IMG/VR virus record: IMGVR_UViG_3300030107_001708
Coordinates: 1 to 26,315 of that record
Length of the DNA stretch: 26,315 bases
Strand: one strand, 5' to 3'
From: a virus
Shown in pieces: positions 1 to 9,500 of the stretch. The position numbers were made by a program, and so were the translations under genes. The notes below the pieces were generated by a model that did no database searches, was not told where the DNA came from, and saw only the letters and a program-made list of their open reading frames with translations. Each line of letters begins with the position of its first letter. The stretch's first letter is position 1.

Positions 1-1185
1 GGAAGGTTTATGGAGACAGAGGAGCCGGGACTCTACTGGCTCGTCGCCGCAGATTATGAGAGAACACGGGCAGAATTCGAGTACCTAGTACAGGATTTTG
101 CCATGCTTGGCATATTAAAACAGGCTAGTAAGAGGGTGGACCCCGGCTATATCGTACTGGCAGATGGTACGAGGATAGAAACCAAGTCGGCAAAGGACCC
201 CCGCACCCTTGCAATGAGGGCTCCCAATGGTATTTTGGGCTGCGAAGCCTCACAATTAGACATGGAAACCTTCTTCAGGCTCCGTGGAAGATGTGCGCCA
301 AAGCGCGGATGGATGTTTTTGGCAGGTACGTTTGAGGGTTCACTCGGTTGGTATCCCCAGATGTACACTGCATGGGCAGCAGGTGCTGACCCAGAGGCAA
401 AAGCCTACTCTTTACCTAGCTGGACGAACAAATACCTCTACCCCGGAGGCCGTGAAGACCCGGAAATTCAACGGCTAAAGGAGGTAGCGTCTGATGATTT
501 CTATATGGAGCGCATTGAGGGGAAACCGTCGCCACCGAAAGGTCTTGTATTCACGGAATTCCGACCGGACCAGCATGTGGTGGATGTCGAATATGAACCG
601 GATGTACCCGTTCACCTCTGGATGGACCCCGGATACGCGGGGGGCTATGCGGTCGAAGTCATCCAAGTCAAAAACGAACAGATTCAGGTTATTGATGAGA
701 TATATGAGGTCGGTCTGGTCACGGATGAGATAATCGACATAGCAAAGTCACGCCCGTGGTGGCCCGATGTGAAGTTCGGGGTGATAGATATCGCCGGGAA
801 CCAGCATCAGGCGATGGCTGCACCTGCTGAGGTGTGGCTCCAGCAGGCTGGGCTGTACTTATCATCGCAAAAGGTTAAGATAAACGAGGGGACAGAGCGA
901 TTGAAGGGCTGGTTGAAGATAGACCCAAGAACGCATGCCCCACGTATTGTGTTTTCCCCCAAGTGTATTGGTATCATGTCAGAGTTCGGCATGGCTCCGA
1001 ACCCATTTGACGGTCAGACCCGTGCATATCGCTGGAAAACTGACCGCGAGGGCAATATTGTTGGCGATACGCCCGAAGATAAGTACAATCACGGGGTAAA
1101 AGCGATAATATATGGCCTGATTGACCGATTTGGCTACGGTTATGTCCAAGGACACGACCGAATCAAGGTACGGAGGTGGGTGTAG
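1..1185 (+). CDS. terL: Terminase large subunit, 5'-truncated
   Basis: This is the ATP-driven DNA packaging motor and headful/cos nuclease. The frame is open to base 1 (codons Gly-Arg-Phe precede the first ATG at base 10), so the true start and the Walker A loop lie outside the window. Numbering from that ATG, YWLVAADYERTRAEF (9-23) is typical of the ATPase core after the P-loop. GILGCEA (74-80) fits Walker B with its glutamate, and LAGTFEG (104-110) fits the coupling motif. The C-terminal RNase H-like nuclease shows Asp206 in WMDPGY, Asp260 in GVIDIAG and Asp357 in EDKYNHG as plausible metal ligands. In many relatives the last motif continues with HGxDA; here it is HGVKA. The stop TAG directly abuts the portal ATG. 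The family call is firm; the metal-ligand assignment is by motif only. Confidence 0.93.
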   Translation, partial: GRFMETEEPGLYWLVAADYERTRAEFEYLVQDFAMLGILKQASKRVDPGYIVLADGTRIETKSAKDPRTLAMRAPNGILGCEASQLDMETFFRLRGRCAPKRGWMFLAGTFEGSLGWYPQMYTAWAAGADPEAKAYSLPSWTNKYLYPGGREDPEIQRLKEVASDDFYMERIEGKPSPPKGLVFTEFRPDQHVVDVEYEPDVPVHLWMDPGYAGGYAVEVIQVKNEQIQVIDEIYEVGLVTDEIIDIAKSRPWWPDVKFGVIDIAGNQHQAMAAPAEVWLQQAGLYLSSQKVKINEGTERLKGWLKIDPRTHAPRIVFSPKCIGIMSEFGMAPNPFDGQTRAYRWKTDREGNIVGDTPEDKYNHGVKAIIYGLIDRFGYGYVQGHDRIKVRRWV

Positions 1186-3045
1186 ATGGCAAAGCGAAAG
1201 CCAGAAGACATCGTTGCTCTGGTAGAGGGGCACTACAACGCCACCGAACCATTACGGCAGCGCATGGAGGACGACCATGCAATTTACCGCCTTGCACCCT
1301 ACGATGCAGGCGAGGGATACCAGTCTTTTACCAGCAATGAGCCACAGACCTACGCCGATAAGGTGATGGGATGGCTCGCAGGCTCCGAGGTAACGGTACG
1401 AATTCCCCATAACGGCAATGACAGGAAGACACGGGAGAAGAATGACCTCAAGGAACGGTTCCTCGTGGGCATTATCCGTGCCGCTGATGAGCGGCTATGC
1501 ACTATGATGCTGCCTCCACTCAAGGACCAGCTTGCATGGTACATGACCATACGTGGTTGGTATGCAGGGCGAGCCTTACTTGCCAAGCGAAAGGATGGCT
1601 CAACCTATGTGGACATCACCCCGTGGGATGCCCTGCACACCTACTGGGGCGTGGGAACAGACGGTCTGGACTGGGCATGCTACCGCGTGCCAAAGACCAA
1701 ACAGCAGATAGAAGCACAGTATGGGATAAAACTCGATGGCATTATGAACCGTGACGAGAACGGCCTGATGGTTTATGACTTCTACGACAAGGAAATGAAC
1801 ACCATCATTGTCCACAACGGCAATATGAACAGGCCCGTGCAGCACACGATAAAGAAACAGATAGCACATGGAGCCAAGCAGGTTCCTGTGTTCCTTGGGC
1901 CATGCGGCCCGAATCCGTACATAGTACCCCTGAACCAAACGAATCTCGAAGATACTATTGCGGATGTAGGCGAATCAGTCTTCCGCTCGAACAGGGACAC
2001 CTACCTGAATCACAACATGGTTATGTCAACCATGCTGGAGATGGTAGCCAGAAGCAAACGACAGGGACTGAAGGTTAAGTCGAGGGATGGGACAAAGACC
2101 CTTGATGAAGACCCATACTTGGAGGGTTCGGAGATTGCCCTTGCACAGGGCGAGGACATAGAACCACTGGGACTCATGGAGATAGCACGGGAGACCGGGG
2201 CATTCATGTCACTGGTATCAGGTGAACTCCAGCGCGGCTCCCTGCCGCACTCAGTCTACGGTGATGTCCCGTTCCAGCTATCAGGATTTGCAATCAACAC
2301 CCTCAGGCAGGGCGTTGAGACAGTACTCGGCAAGTACCTTCGCTCCATGGAAAAGGCATACCAGATGATTTTCAATGTCATCTCAGACCAGTACATATCT
2401 GGTTCATTCCAGTCGATAGAAGTATCAGGCATGGACAAGAACAGGAACTACTTCTCCGAGGAAATTACTCCTGAGAAGCTCAGTGAAACTGGCATGGCAG
2501 AGGTAACCTTCTCGGCACAACTGCCAGCAGACGACATGCAGAAATACTCAATGGCACAGATTGCACGCGAGGGCCCAACTCCTCTACTCTCCGACAGGGC
2601 AATACGCGACAGGATTCTTGCCATACAGGATGCAGACCAGATGGACTACGCCATCAAGGAACAGATGGCAGAGCGCATGCTGCCTGAGGCAGCACTCTGG
2701 TCGCTCATACAGGCTGCCGAGGAACAGGGCCGCGATGACCTTGTTGAGTTCTACACAGGTGAGCTTATCCGTGTACTCATGGAGAAGAACCCTGCTATGC
2801 AGCAACCACCACCTCCACCACCTATGGGACCGGGCGGTCCTATGGGTCCACCACCTATGGGTCCAATGGGTCCTCCCCCTATGGGTCCTCCACCTCCCGG
2901 TGGTATGGGTGGTCCTCCCGGACTCCCTCCGCAAGTCATGCCTGAGGCAATGATGGGCGTACCTCCTCCAACTCCAACTCCGCAGGCAGGGCCACTCGTA
3001 CCACCCGGAACACCACGACCGGGGGCACAGGAAGGACCGTTATAA
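1186..3045 (+). CDS. Portal protein
   Basis: Dodecameric portal at the unique capsid vertex, the channel for DNA packaging and ejection and the docking site for terminase. The 619-residue length, the position directly after terL, and the sequence style support the call: an N-terminal helical start, then YADKVMGWLAG, RGWYAGRALLAKR, DITPWDALHTYWG and a long helical C-terminal half with LRQGVETVLGKYLRSMEKAYQM. The start is set by GGAGG at 1172-1176 inside the terL 3' end, and the ATG touches the terL TAG. Residues 538-619 form a low-complexity Pro/Gly/Met tail built from MGPPP-like units. Such a tail is not part of the portal core and may be a flexible, surface or internal extension. Base composition looks more G/C-rich than in the following genes (by eye). 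Confidence 0.9.
   Translation: MAKRKPEDIVALVEGHYNATEPLRQRMEDDHAIYRLAPYDAGEGYQSFTSNEPQTYADKVMGWLAGSEVTVRIPHNGNDRKTREKNDLKERFLVGIIRAADERLCTMMLPPLKDQLAWYMTIRGWYAGRALLAKRKDGSTYVDITPWDALHTYWGVGTDGLDWACYRVPKTKQQIEAQYGIKLDGIMNRDENGLMVYDFYDKEMNTIIVHNGNMNRPVQHTIKKQIAHGAKQVPVFLGPCGPNPYIVPLNQTNLEDTIADVGESVFRSNRDTYLNHNMVMSTMLEMVARSKRQGLKVKSRDGTKTLDEDPYLEGSEIALAQGEDIEPLGLMEIARETGAFMSLVSGELQRGSLPHSVYGDVPFQLSGFAINTLRQGVETVLGKYLRSMEKAYQMIFNVISDQYISGSFQSIEVSGMDKNRNYFSEEITPEKLSETGMAEVTFSAQLPADDMQKYSMAQIAREGPTPLLSDRAIRDRILAIQDADQMDYAIKEQMAERMLPEAALWSLIQAAEEQGRDDLVEFYTGELIRVLMEKNPAMQQPPPPPPMGPGGPMGPPPMGPMGPPPMGPPPPGGMGGPPGLPPQVMPEAMMGVPPPTPTPQAGPLVPPGTPRPGAQEGPL
2797..3042 (+). repeat. Pro/Gly/Met low-complexity repeat in portal C-terminus
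   Basis: Imperfect tandem units of roughly CCTATGGGTCC and CCACCACCT encode MGPPP, MGPM and PPPPGG repeats over the last 82 portal residues. The repeated DNA units make this stretch prone to length changes by slippage. The reading frame stays intact to the TAA at 3043-3045. Confidence 0.85.
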
Positions 3046-3048
3046 GCC

Positions 3049-5622
3049 ATGGCAAGCAAGGCATATAAAGATGCAGCTAACATAGTCTTTAGTGGGTTAT
3101 TAAAAGAACTCCCCAAGGGCACTGTGACACATAACGCCATGCTTCGAGTCAAAGAGGAAGGCCTTAAAATCGAAGATGCTGTCAAGGCCGCTCTTCGGGA
3201 AATGGAACGACTTGAGGATGAATACGAGGAGCAGGGATTAGAAATTCCTGATATTGATGTCGATGATATTTACTCTCGGTTTGAAGCAGTTAAAGAAGCA
3301 GGAGGGTTGCCGGAAGCAGAGGAACGAACCCTTTTCGGTGACGAGCAGTCATACAATGAAGCACAGCTAGAACTCCTTTCCCTCCGCGAAGAGGCGGAGA
3401 TGATGATGTCGTCTGATGACCCAGATAGCCTTGATGAGTTTGAAGATTCCTACACAATGCTTCAAGATGCCATATCGGGCATCACCGATGAGCAGGCCAA
3501 CCAAGTAATTGAGATGCTCGACGAAGAAGAAACAAAGATAGGCGCAGAGACAAAGATGGAGAATGTCCTGCGTAAGGTGGAACTCGCAGGGTTCAATGAC
3601 CAACCAATTGTTATTTCAGAGTTTGATGAACTCGATGCGCTTGAGGCTGACCGTGAATACCGTGCGTATGTTGCAAGAAAAAACATCGGTCCAACGACAA
3701 AGGAACAGGGGTTGTCCCAAAGGGAGATGAACATCCTTGGCTACGGTTATGGCATGGACCCTGATTTTGATGAGGATGACGCACAACCAGAAGGGCTGAT
3801 TCTTGGCGGTGGTACAGGTCCGCTGGATGTTCCCGGAGGCAGTGACGCCAACCAAGGAGAGTGGAACGAGGTCCGCGATGATGGCAAAGCCTTGGCGTGG
3901 CTGCAAGCAAATACTGGATGGAAAGCTCCTCGACAAGGAGTAGCGTCCAAGGAGGCACTAGAGCTTGCCCTGCAACGAGATTTGTTTATCGGCGAAGTTG
4001 CAACAATGATAAAGAACCCAACATGGGAAGGTGACCTAGAAGGTTTGTATGCTGCCGCGTGGCAAAAAGCACTGACAGGGGCAAGTAATACCGTAACTAA
4101 CTTTGCTGATGTCTCAGATGTATGGAGTTCTGACTATGGTGACACAGGCAGAACAGGAGGAGCGGCCTCCGTGGGAGGAGCCACAGCCTCTGGGCTTGGC
4201 GGCATATTCGATGAGTTCAGGGACTTCTTTACGATAGAGGCAAATCCAAACTATATCCAGACAGACTACGGCACATTCTATAAGGGCATGACGGACTGGG
4301 ATGCAGAGATAACATCTGGTATTGACTTGGAATCTATAAAAAACGAATTGAGCATGGAAAAGATAATGTCTGATGGGAGCAGGCAAATGCAACGAGAGGA
4401 TGAGGTTGTTGTTAAAGCAGCCGAATTATTTGCATGGCTCTATTCAAACACCTACCGTGGGAGGCTTGATGAGTTTGCCGTGCAGGGTGGCTATGTAGCA
4501 GAGGAGCGTCCCGAACCTGAGTGGAGTGGCAAGAAAGAAACACATAGTGGCACACGAATGTTTTCTCCTGCTGAGATGCTCTACGATGACATCATGACGA
4601 TACTTTCCGGTGATGAAATTCTTCGGGGGAACACAGGTACGTTAAATTCCTACGTTGCAAAATTTATGCCTGCAATGGTGTCAAATTTTCAGGCTAACCC
4701 CGGTGGGAAATGGAGTGTTTCGTACAACAATGCAAAAGCAGGTACGGGAAAGTATGCAAAATCAGGAAGCGCAATAGGCTCATCGTATCTTTCCAACACG
4801 GTTGGTTCAGGGTACGAAGAAGAAGAGAAATTTCTTGAGGCGTTTGATGAAATCCTTCCCCAGTTTAAAGGTCATTTCTATGATGACTGGAAAGATTCTA
4901 TTTACACTGATGCGTCCATGGCAAAGTACGTCATGGGTGAAGGGGAAACTTCACTGTTTGATAGTACACCAGACCCACTATATGCAGCCCCAACACCAAA
5001 GGATACTGAGGCATTTGCCTACAAGGACAAATGGGCGGCTGACAAACAGTGGTTCAAGGATTACATCTACAACCGCAATGAAAACCAAACTGCGCTCTAT
5101 GACAACGCTTTTGAGTTGGCAGGTTTCCTTGCTGAAAATGCAGACAGTGTTTCATTAGGTGCTTACGACAGGCTTTATGCAGAAGTAGAAGGCGAATTAG
5201 ATGATGTGATGGGCAGAAGAAGCGCAGCCGATAAAGAGCTTGCTCTCGCTTATAATCTCGATTTAGATAACAATGAAGATGATTACCGTTTGCTTTCATG
5301 GGCAAAGAAATTTAACCCAGCACTTTATACTCCGAACAGTAAGGGCTGGAATGAAGCAGAGGGTAATATGCTGAATATGATAATATCTGCTACGACTCCT
5401 GTGGGTACACCACCAACGAAGCGTGCATGGTACAGGCAGGCAGTGTCGGATTCCTACCGTGACTTCAAGAGAACAGGACAGAATCCAAACCTGTTCATGC
5501 AACAAATGCTTGAAAAAGGCAGGATAGTCAGTAGCCGAAGTAAGTATTATGATGACACAATGGAATCAGGTACAAGAAGAAAGTTAACTGCGCCAGAGAA
5601 ACAAAGGACGCAGCCTTACTAG
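3049..5622 (+). CDS. Large uncharacterised virion-module protein, 857 aa
   Basis: I do not recognise a family. The first ~190 residues are helical and strongly acidic (for example EMERLEDEYEEQGLEIPDI), followed by further Glu/Asp-rich helices. Around residues 245-265 and 360-385 are Gly/Ser/Thr-rich linkers (LGGGTGPLDVPGGSD and GGAASVGGATASGLGG) that appear to separate domains. The C-terminal third is Trp/Tyr-rich and mostly helical. No signal peptide or obvious membrane segment is visible. It lies between portal and the paralogous small proteins, upstream of the giant gene, so an internal or neck-associated virion role is plausible. The start is ATG at 3049, three bases after the portal stop, with a modest GGAAGGA at about 3030. 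The stop codon TAG is fused to the next gene's SD. Confidence 0.8.
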   Translation: MASKAYKDAANIVFSGLLKELPKGTVTHNAMLRVKEEGLKIEDAVKAALREMERLEDEYEEQGLEIPDIDVDDIYSRFEAVKEAGGLPEAEERTLFGDEQSYNEAQLELLSLREEAEMMMSSDDPDSLDEFEDSYTMLQDAISGITDEQANQVIEMLDEEETKIGAETKMENVLRKVELAGFNDQPIVISEFDELDALEADREYRAYVARKNIGPTTKEQGLSQREMNILGYGYGMDPDFDEDDAQPEGLILGGGTGPLDVPGGSDANQGEWNEVRDDGKALAWLQANTGWKAPRQGVASKEALELALQRDLFIGEVATMIKNPTWEGDLEGLYAAAWQKALTGASNTVTNFADVSDVWSSDYGDTGRTGGAASVGGATASGLGGIFDEFRDFFTIEANPNYIQTDYGTFYKGMTDWDAEITSGIDLESIKNELSMEKIMSDGSRQMQREDEVVVKAAELFAWLYSNTYRGRLDEFAVQGGYVAEERPEPEWSGKKETHSGTRMFSPAEMLYDDIMTILSGDEILRGNTGTLNSYVAKFMPAMVSNFQANPGGKWSVSYNNAKAGTGKYAKSGSAIGSSYLSNTVGSGYEEEEKFLEAFDEILPQFKGHFYDDWKDSIYTDASMAKYVMGEGETSLFDSTPDPLYAAPTPKDTEAFAYKDKWAADKQWFKDYIYNRNENQTALYDNAFELAGFLAENADSVSLGAYDRLYAEVEGELDDVMGRRSAADKELALAYNLDLDNNEDDYRLLSWAKKFNPALYTPNSKGWNEAEGNMLNMIISATTPVGTPPTKRAWYRQAVSDSYRDFKRTGQNPNLFMQQMLEKGRIVSSRSKYYDDTMESGTRRKLTAPEKQRTQPY

Positions 5623-5626
5623 GGGG
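5620..5626 (+). promoter_or_regulatory. Stop codon fused to SD (TAGGGGG)
   Basis: The TAG stop of the 857-residue gene supplies the first bases of an AGGGGG ribosome-binding site five bases before the ATG at 5632. This couples termination and initiation. Confidence 0.6.
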
Positions 5627-5631
5627 AAAAT

Positions 5632-6234
5632 ATGGCTAATGGATTTGGCGATTTCGCACCAGATATGAATTACTTACTGTCTCCATTGGAGCAGTATCAG
5701 CGGTATGCAATGCAGCAGATGCCTGACCGATACGCACTTGAAGGTGCTGCACCTCTTAGTCCCTATGCGCGACAGGCATTGACACAATCGTTTACTCCTG
5801 CTTATCAGTACTACCAGTTTGAGGAACCAACTGGAACCTATGGTACTTTCTCTGATTATCTGGGGGAGGCAGCATATAGGGCTGCTCCTACCAGACAAGC
5901 TATTAGGCAAAGGATTGGCGGTCTTTATGCTGGCAGTGTTGACCCGTTACTAATGCAGTATTACATGGGTGACGAGAATGCCATGAAGCGTCAGCAGAAT
6001 CTTGCCCAACTGGATTTAATGACTAACAGGGGTGCTAGGGCCGCATTTAATCCTGCGCTTCAGGCTGCTGCCCGTGGAGCTATTGAGAATATGTATCAGG
6101 ATTATATTGGTGGCATGGGCGGAAGTGATTACGGTACAGAATTTAAAGATACTGGACCAACGGGATTCCTTCGGTACTACATGGGTAGGCGAGGCGGCAA
6201 ACCAGATTCTTGGAAAACAGCAGGAGCCGCATAA
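5632..6234 (+). CDS. Small virion-module protein, paralogue A (200 aa)
   Basis: No family is recognised. The protein is rich in Tyr, Gln, Ala and Gly. Residues 28-77 line up with residues 23-83 of the next gene: both have QQMP, then Ser-Pro-x-x-Arg at 43, a Gln-rich stretch ending in Phe at 54, Tyr at 58, and a G(T/S)-TF-x-DYL motif. This suggests an old duplication. This copy carries an extra C-terminal part (about 85-200) ending in GGKPDSWKTAGAA. The SD is AGGGGG overlapping the upstream stop. Its own TAA overlaps the next ATG (TAATG), so the two genes are probably translationally coupled and their products used together. An internal or neck virion component is inferred from position only. 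Confidence 0.78.
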   Translation: MANGFGDFAPDMNYLLSPLEQYQRYAMQQMPDRYALEGAAPLSPYARQALTQSFTPAYQYYQFEEPTGTYGTFSDYLGEAAYRAAPTRQAIRQRIGGLYAGSVDPLLMQYYMGDENAMKRQQNLAQLDLMTNRGARAAFNPALQAAARGAIENMYQDYIGGMGGSDYGTEFKDTGPTGFLRYYMGRRGGKPDSWKTAGAA

Positions 6235-6584
6235 TGGCTAACGAAAATCCCTACTCAGATTTTCTGGATAACAACTCTTCTTGGGGCTCATTGCTGTTGC
6301 AGCAGATGCCACAGGCCGCCTATTACTCTTCTCCAACCGGGACGAGTTTCGGAAGGCAGAGTCCAAGACGTGAGCGTTATTTCCAGCAGAACTTTCAGGA
6401 TGTGTATAACCAGTACCTTGGGGCACTGGGAACACAGCTACGTGAAGGTGAGCAAGGGTCACTTACATTCCAAGACTACCTTGCCACAGACCCATGGACA
6501 TCACGTTACGCCCAGCTACCTCAGGGTATGCGTGGCGTAAACACAGGTATGTATAGCCCAAGAACCAGATTCCTGTACTACTAG
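6234..6584 (+). CDS. Small virion-module protein, paralogue B (116 aa)
   Basis: Short Tyr/Gln-rich protein related to its upstream neighbour (shared QQMP, SPRRERYFQQNF and LTFQDYL segments). I chose ATG at 6234, which overlaps the upstream TAA as TAATG. The in-frame ATG at 6210 would add eight residues, has no better SD and lies inside the upstream gene. Both proteins begin Met-Ala-Asn, which supports the chosen start. The stop TAG at 6582 is fused to AGGAG for the giant gene. Function unknown. The conserved aromatic DYL motif may be a docking element, but that is speculation. Confidence 0.78.
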   Translation: MANENPYSDFLDNNSSWGSLLLQQMPQAAYYSSPTGTSFGRQSPRRERYFQQNFQDVYNQYLGALGTQLREGEQGSLTFQDYLATDPWTSRYAQLPQGMRGVNTGMYSPRTRFLYY

Positions 6585-6587
6585 GAG
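6582..6587 (+). promoter_or_regulatory. Stop codon fused to SD (TAGGAG)
   Basis: The TAG stop of paralogue B forms part of the AGGAG ribosome-binding site for the giant gene starting at 6593. Confidence 0.6.
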
Positions 6588-6592
6588 ATGTA

Positions 6593-9500
6593 ATGGCTCT
6601 CAGTCCAGAAGAATGGCTACGTAGAAGAAGAGGACCTATGGGTAGGCCACGGCTTCCTGAGCCTCAAGTTGAGCCAGTTCCATTACCCGGACCTATGGGC
6701 ACGAGGGAGACTCGTCGTGGGCTTCCGACATTACCAGAAGACGCTGGTATGCCACAACCAACTATGCGATTACCTACAGGGACCGTTAATATTCCGAGGT
6801 CATTCGCAGAATATAGAAGCAATGTAGGTCAGAACTTCGCGAAGAGGGGAAGTCAAGTAGCATCAGGACTAGGTCAAGTAGCATCTGGACTTCAGGGTAT
6901 GACAGGTATACCAGTTGCAGGTTACACTGACGCTGTTGTCCCGGAAGACGCGCTAGCCCTTGAAAACGAAAGGCTAGTTACTAGTACACTGCTAGACCTT
7001 CTTGACCCAAGTACAGGATTTGGGAGGACAGGTGCTGCATCAGAAGAGGCAGGAAGAGATTACAAAGGATTCTTAACTGCAGGTGGCGAAGAAGTCACAA
7101 AACATGGATGGTCAGCAGGTCCACCAGTAGCAAGACCGGGCGCACCAGCAGGACAGGTTCAGTTTGAAGAAGGATATCAATATCCAGTAGAGCGTTTTAA
7201 GGAAACACTGGATGAGTGGATGGAGGTTTACGAAAATACTCCCGGTAACTTCTTTCAAAAAAACAGCGCAGCATATGAGGACTATAAACGAAAGTCAGGA
7301 TTACCAGAAACATATTTCTTTGTGATGGAGCTTCTTGTTGAAGAAGGTTTGCTGGTTGGTTCTTTTGGTGCAGGTGCTGCACTAAGGGCAGGTGGTAAGG
7401 GTCTGCAAAAATGGTCCATAAAGAATGCAATCGGTAAAGATGCGATTGATGTGGATAAGATTAACAGGTTGCCTCCAGCCGCACAGAAGCTCCTTAATGA
7501 ATTAGCCAATGATACGGGTTCAGTACTGGAAGTCACAGGGCGAGGACTTGAAGGTCCACTGCGACTTGAAAATTACTTAGGTGAAAAACTAATTGGCGGT
7601 ACAGTTGCCGCTTTCAGGGGCGGCCAGAAAGCTGCAGAAGGACGGTTTGACACGCAAATGTCAAATGACGCCACTACGGTAGATGACTTTGATATTGGTA
7701 TTCCAACAACGGCAAATCGTGGAACAGAAGTCGAGCCCGGTTTTAACAGGTTTACTTATCAAGAAATTGCAGAGTTGCCGACCAGTAAGTATGGCGAAGC
7801 ACACGAACAAACAGCAGTGCGAACCTTTGAATCTAGTTACGATGATTTGGTTGCTCAACTGCAATCAAACGCATACCCAAGTGAGGTTAGGAATCTTTCA
7901 CCACAAGAACACCTAGAGAATCTCAAGTCTTTAAACGGGCTAGATGCCGATGACGCAACGGGTAGCACAATTGGATTCCCTGATGTGCTTAATGACCCAA
8001 TGGGTTATCTTGACACAGCTACATTGCATCTGTTGTATAAAGACCCAAGCCGAGGAGTGATGACTAGCTATGGAGCTACCTTGAACCAAATCAAGGACAG
8101 GCTTATAGACGATGGTAACTCATGGATGTTTGGCGTTGCTCGTGCAGACTTAGATGGATTCCGAGCTTATCTAGCCTCTCCACCCGGTGCAATTCAAGGC
8201 TTTAGCTCTTTCGTAGATAATTTAATCGACGATGCTGCATCTCTTGCGCCTGATAACTGGCGCACTGCATCTGATGAACTTGCTGAAGCAGCAGGGCTTA
8301 GTACAGAAGAAATAAATTATAGGACATGGTTGCAAGGGATGCCTGAGACTGAGCCATCCCTTGGCGGTTTATACACAGAGGAAATTGTCGAGGGGAGAAT
8401 ACCGGGCCTGCGTGATGAAGTAAAGGTTCCGCAAAAATGGCAATCTCAAGTCACAGCCAGTCTCCCTCGTAGCGGTCGTAGTGTTCCCGTTGGAAGCGCA
8501 GTGGATGAATATGATTACACAATTCCAACAAAAGAAGGAATGGAATCACCGCCACTCGGCGGAGTCGAGTATTATGGACAAAGAGGTGCGGATGAAATCG
8601 ATGACATCCGATTTGATACTAGCAGTGGTAGCTTGTATGCCAAACTGAACGTCGATAAGCTTAAGAAAAACATTAATATAAGTTGGTTTCCTAGAATGAA
8701 CACTGACCCCGGAATGTTAGCTGGGGAAGCGATAGAGGAACAGAAGGAAATATTTGAATTCATCTCTGACTTTCTTAAGGAGAACCCCGGATATTCTTTT
8801 GCTGCTACGGCTACGAATATAGGACAGTCTCAGAAAGCGTTAGTTCGATTATTGCAGGAGCCGTGGGTGCAGAATGACCCTTCTTATCCTGATTTAATGG
8901 AGGCAATAAGGGCTCAAGGGCAAACGCTGGATTCTTTGTCTAGGGACATAATGTCAACGGGTGCTTTTAGTGATTTCTACGCTAACGTAGAGAAATATCT
9001 AAATTATTATGGAACTGGCGACCCAGAGGTTTTTGAGTTTGTAAATGCATTGCAGCAAGTATTACATTACGACGGTACGGTAAAGCGAGCTAATATATAC
9101 ACAGGCTCATTTGGGCGAAAGGCATCAGGTGAGCAAGAGTTTGAAATATTGGAAGGACAGGGTGCGGTAGAAGGCCGTATCCCTACGCGTAAGGGTGAGC
9201 CAACAAATATCACCCTTCGTCCGGGCGTTGAACTTGAAGGTAGGCCTCAGGCGTATGAAGTTAGTGCCGAGGTTCCTGCGTTAGCCCTGCGGCGTTTTCA
9301 GGATGGAGCGAGAACAGCACTCCAGAGGGTGCGGAATAACCTTCCGGGTAACAAGGCGCAGAAGCAGAAGCTTTACGATGATACTTATACTGGGGTTAGG
9401 AGCTTTGTTGAGTATCAGTTACGGAATGAAGGATTCACCAATGCAACAGTAAAGATAGTAAAGAACTACGTTAGGAATGCAGAGTTAGGCGTTACGGTTT

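Noticed and set aside
2751-3185. 144-residue minus-strand frame opposite the portal tail
   Set aside because: It is the complement of the Pro/Gly repeat; low-complexity Gly/Pro product, no SD, and opposite a well-supported gene.
6210-6236. Upstream ATG at 6210 for paralogue B
   Set aside because: ATG 6234 gives a TAATG junction and a MAN start shared with the neighbour; 6210 lies inside the previous gene without a better SD.
6588-6595. ATG-TAA minimal frame overlapping the giant gene's ATG (ATGTAATG)
   Set aside because: The ATG at 6588 touches the SD with no spacing, so initiation is unlikely; it is probably accidental.
8010-8041. TTGACA followed by TATAAA as a promoter
   Set aside because: The spacer is 20 bases, longer than the usual 16-18, and it lies deep within the giant gene.
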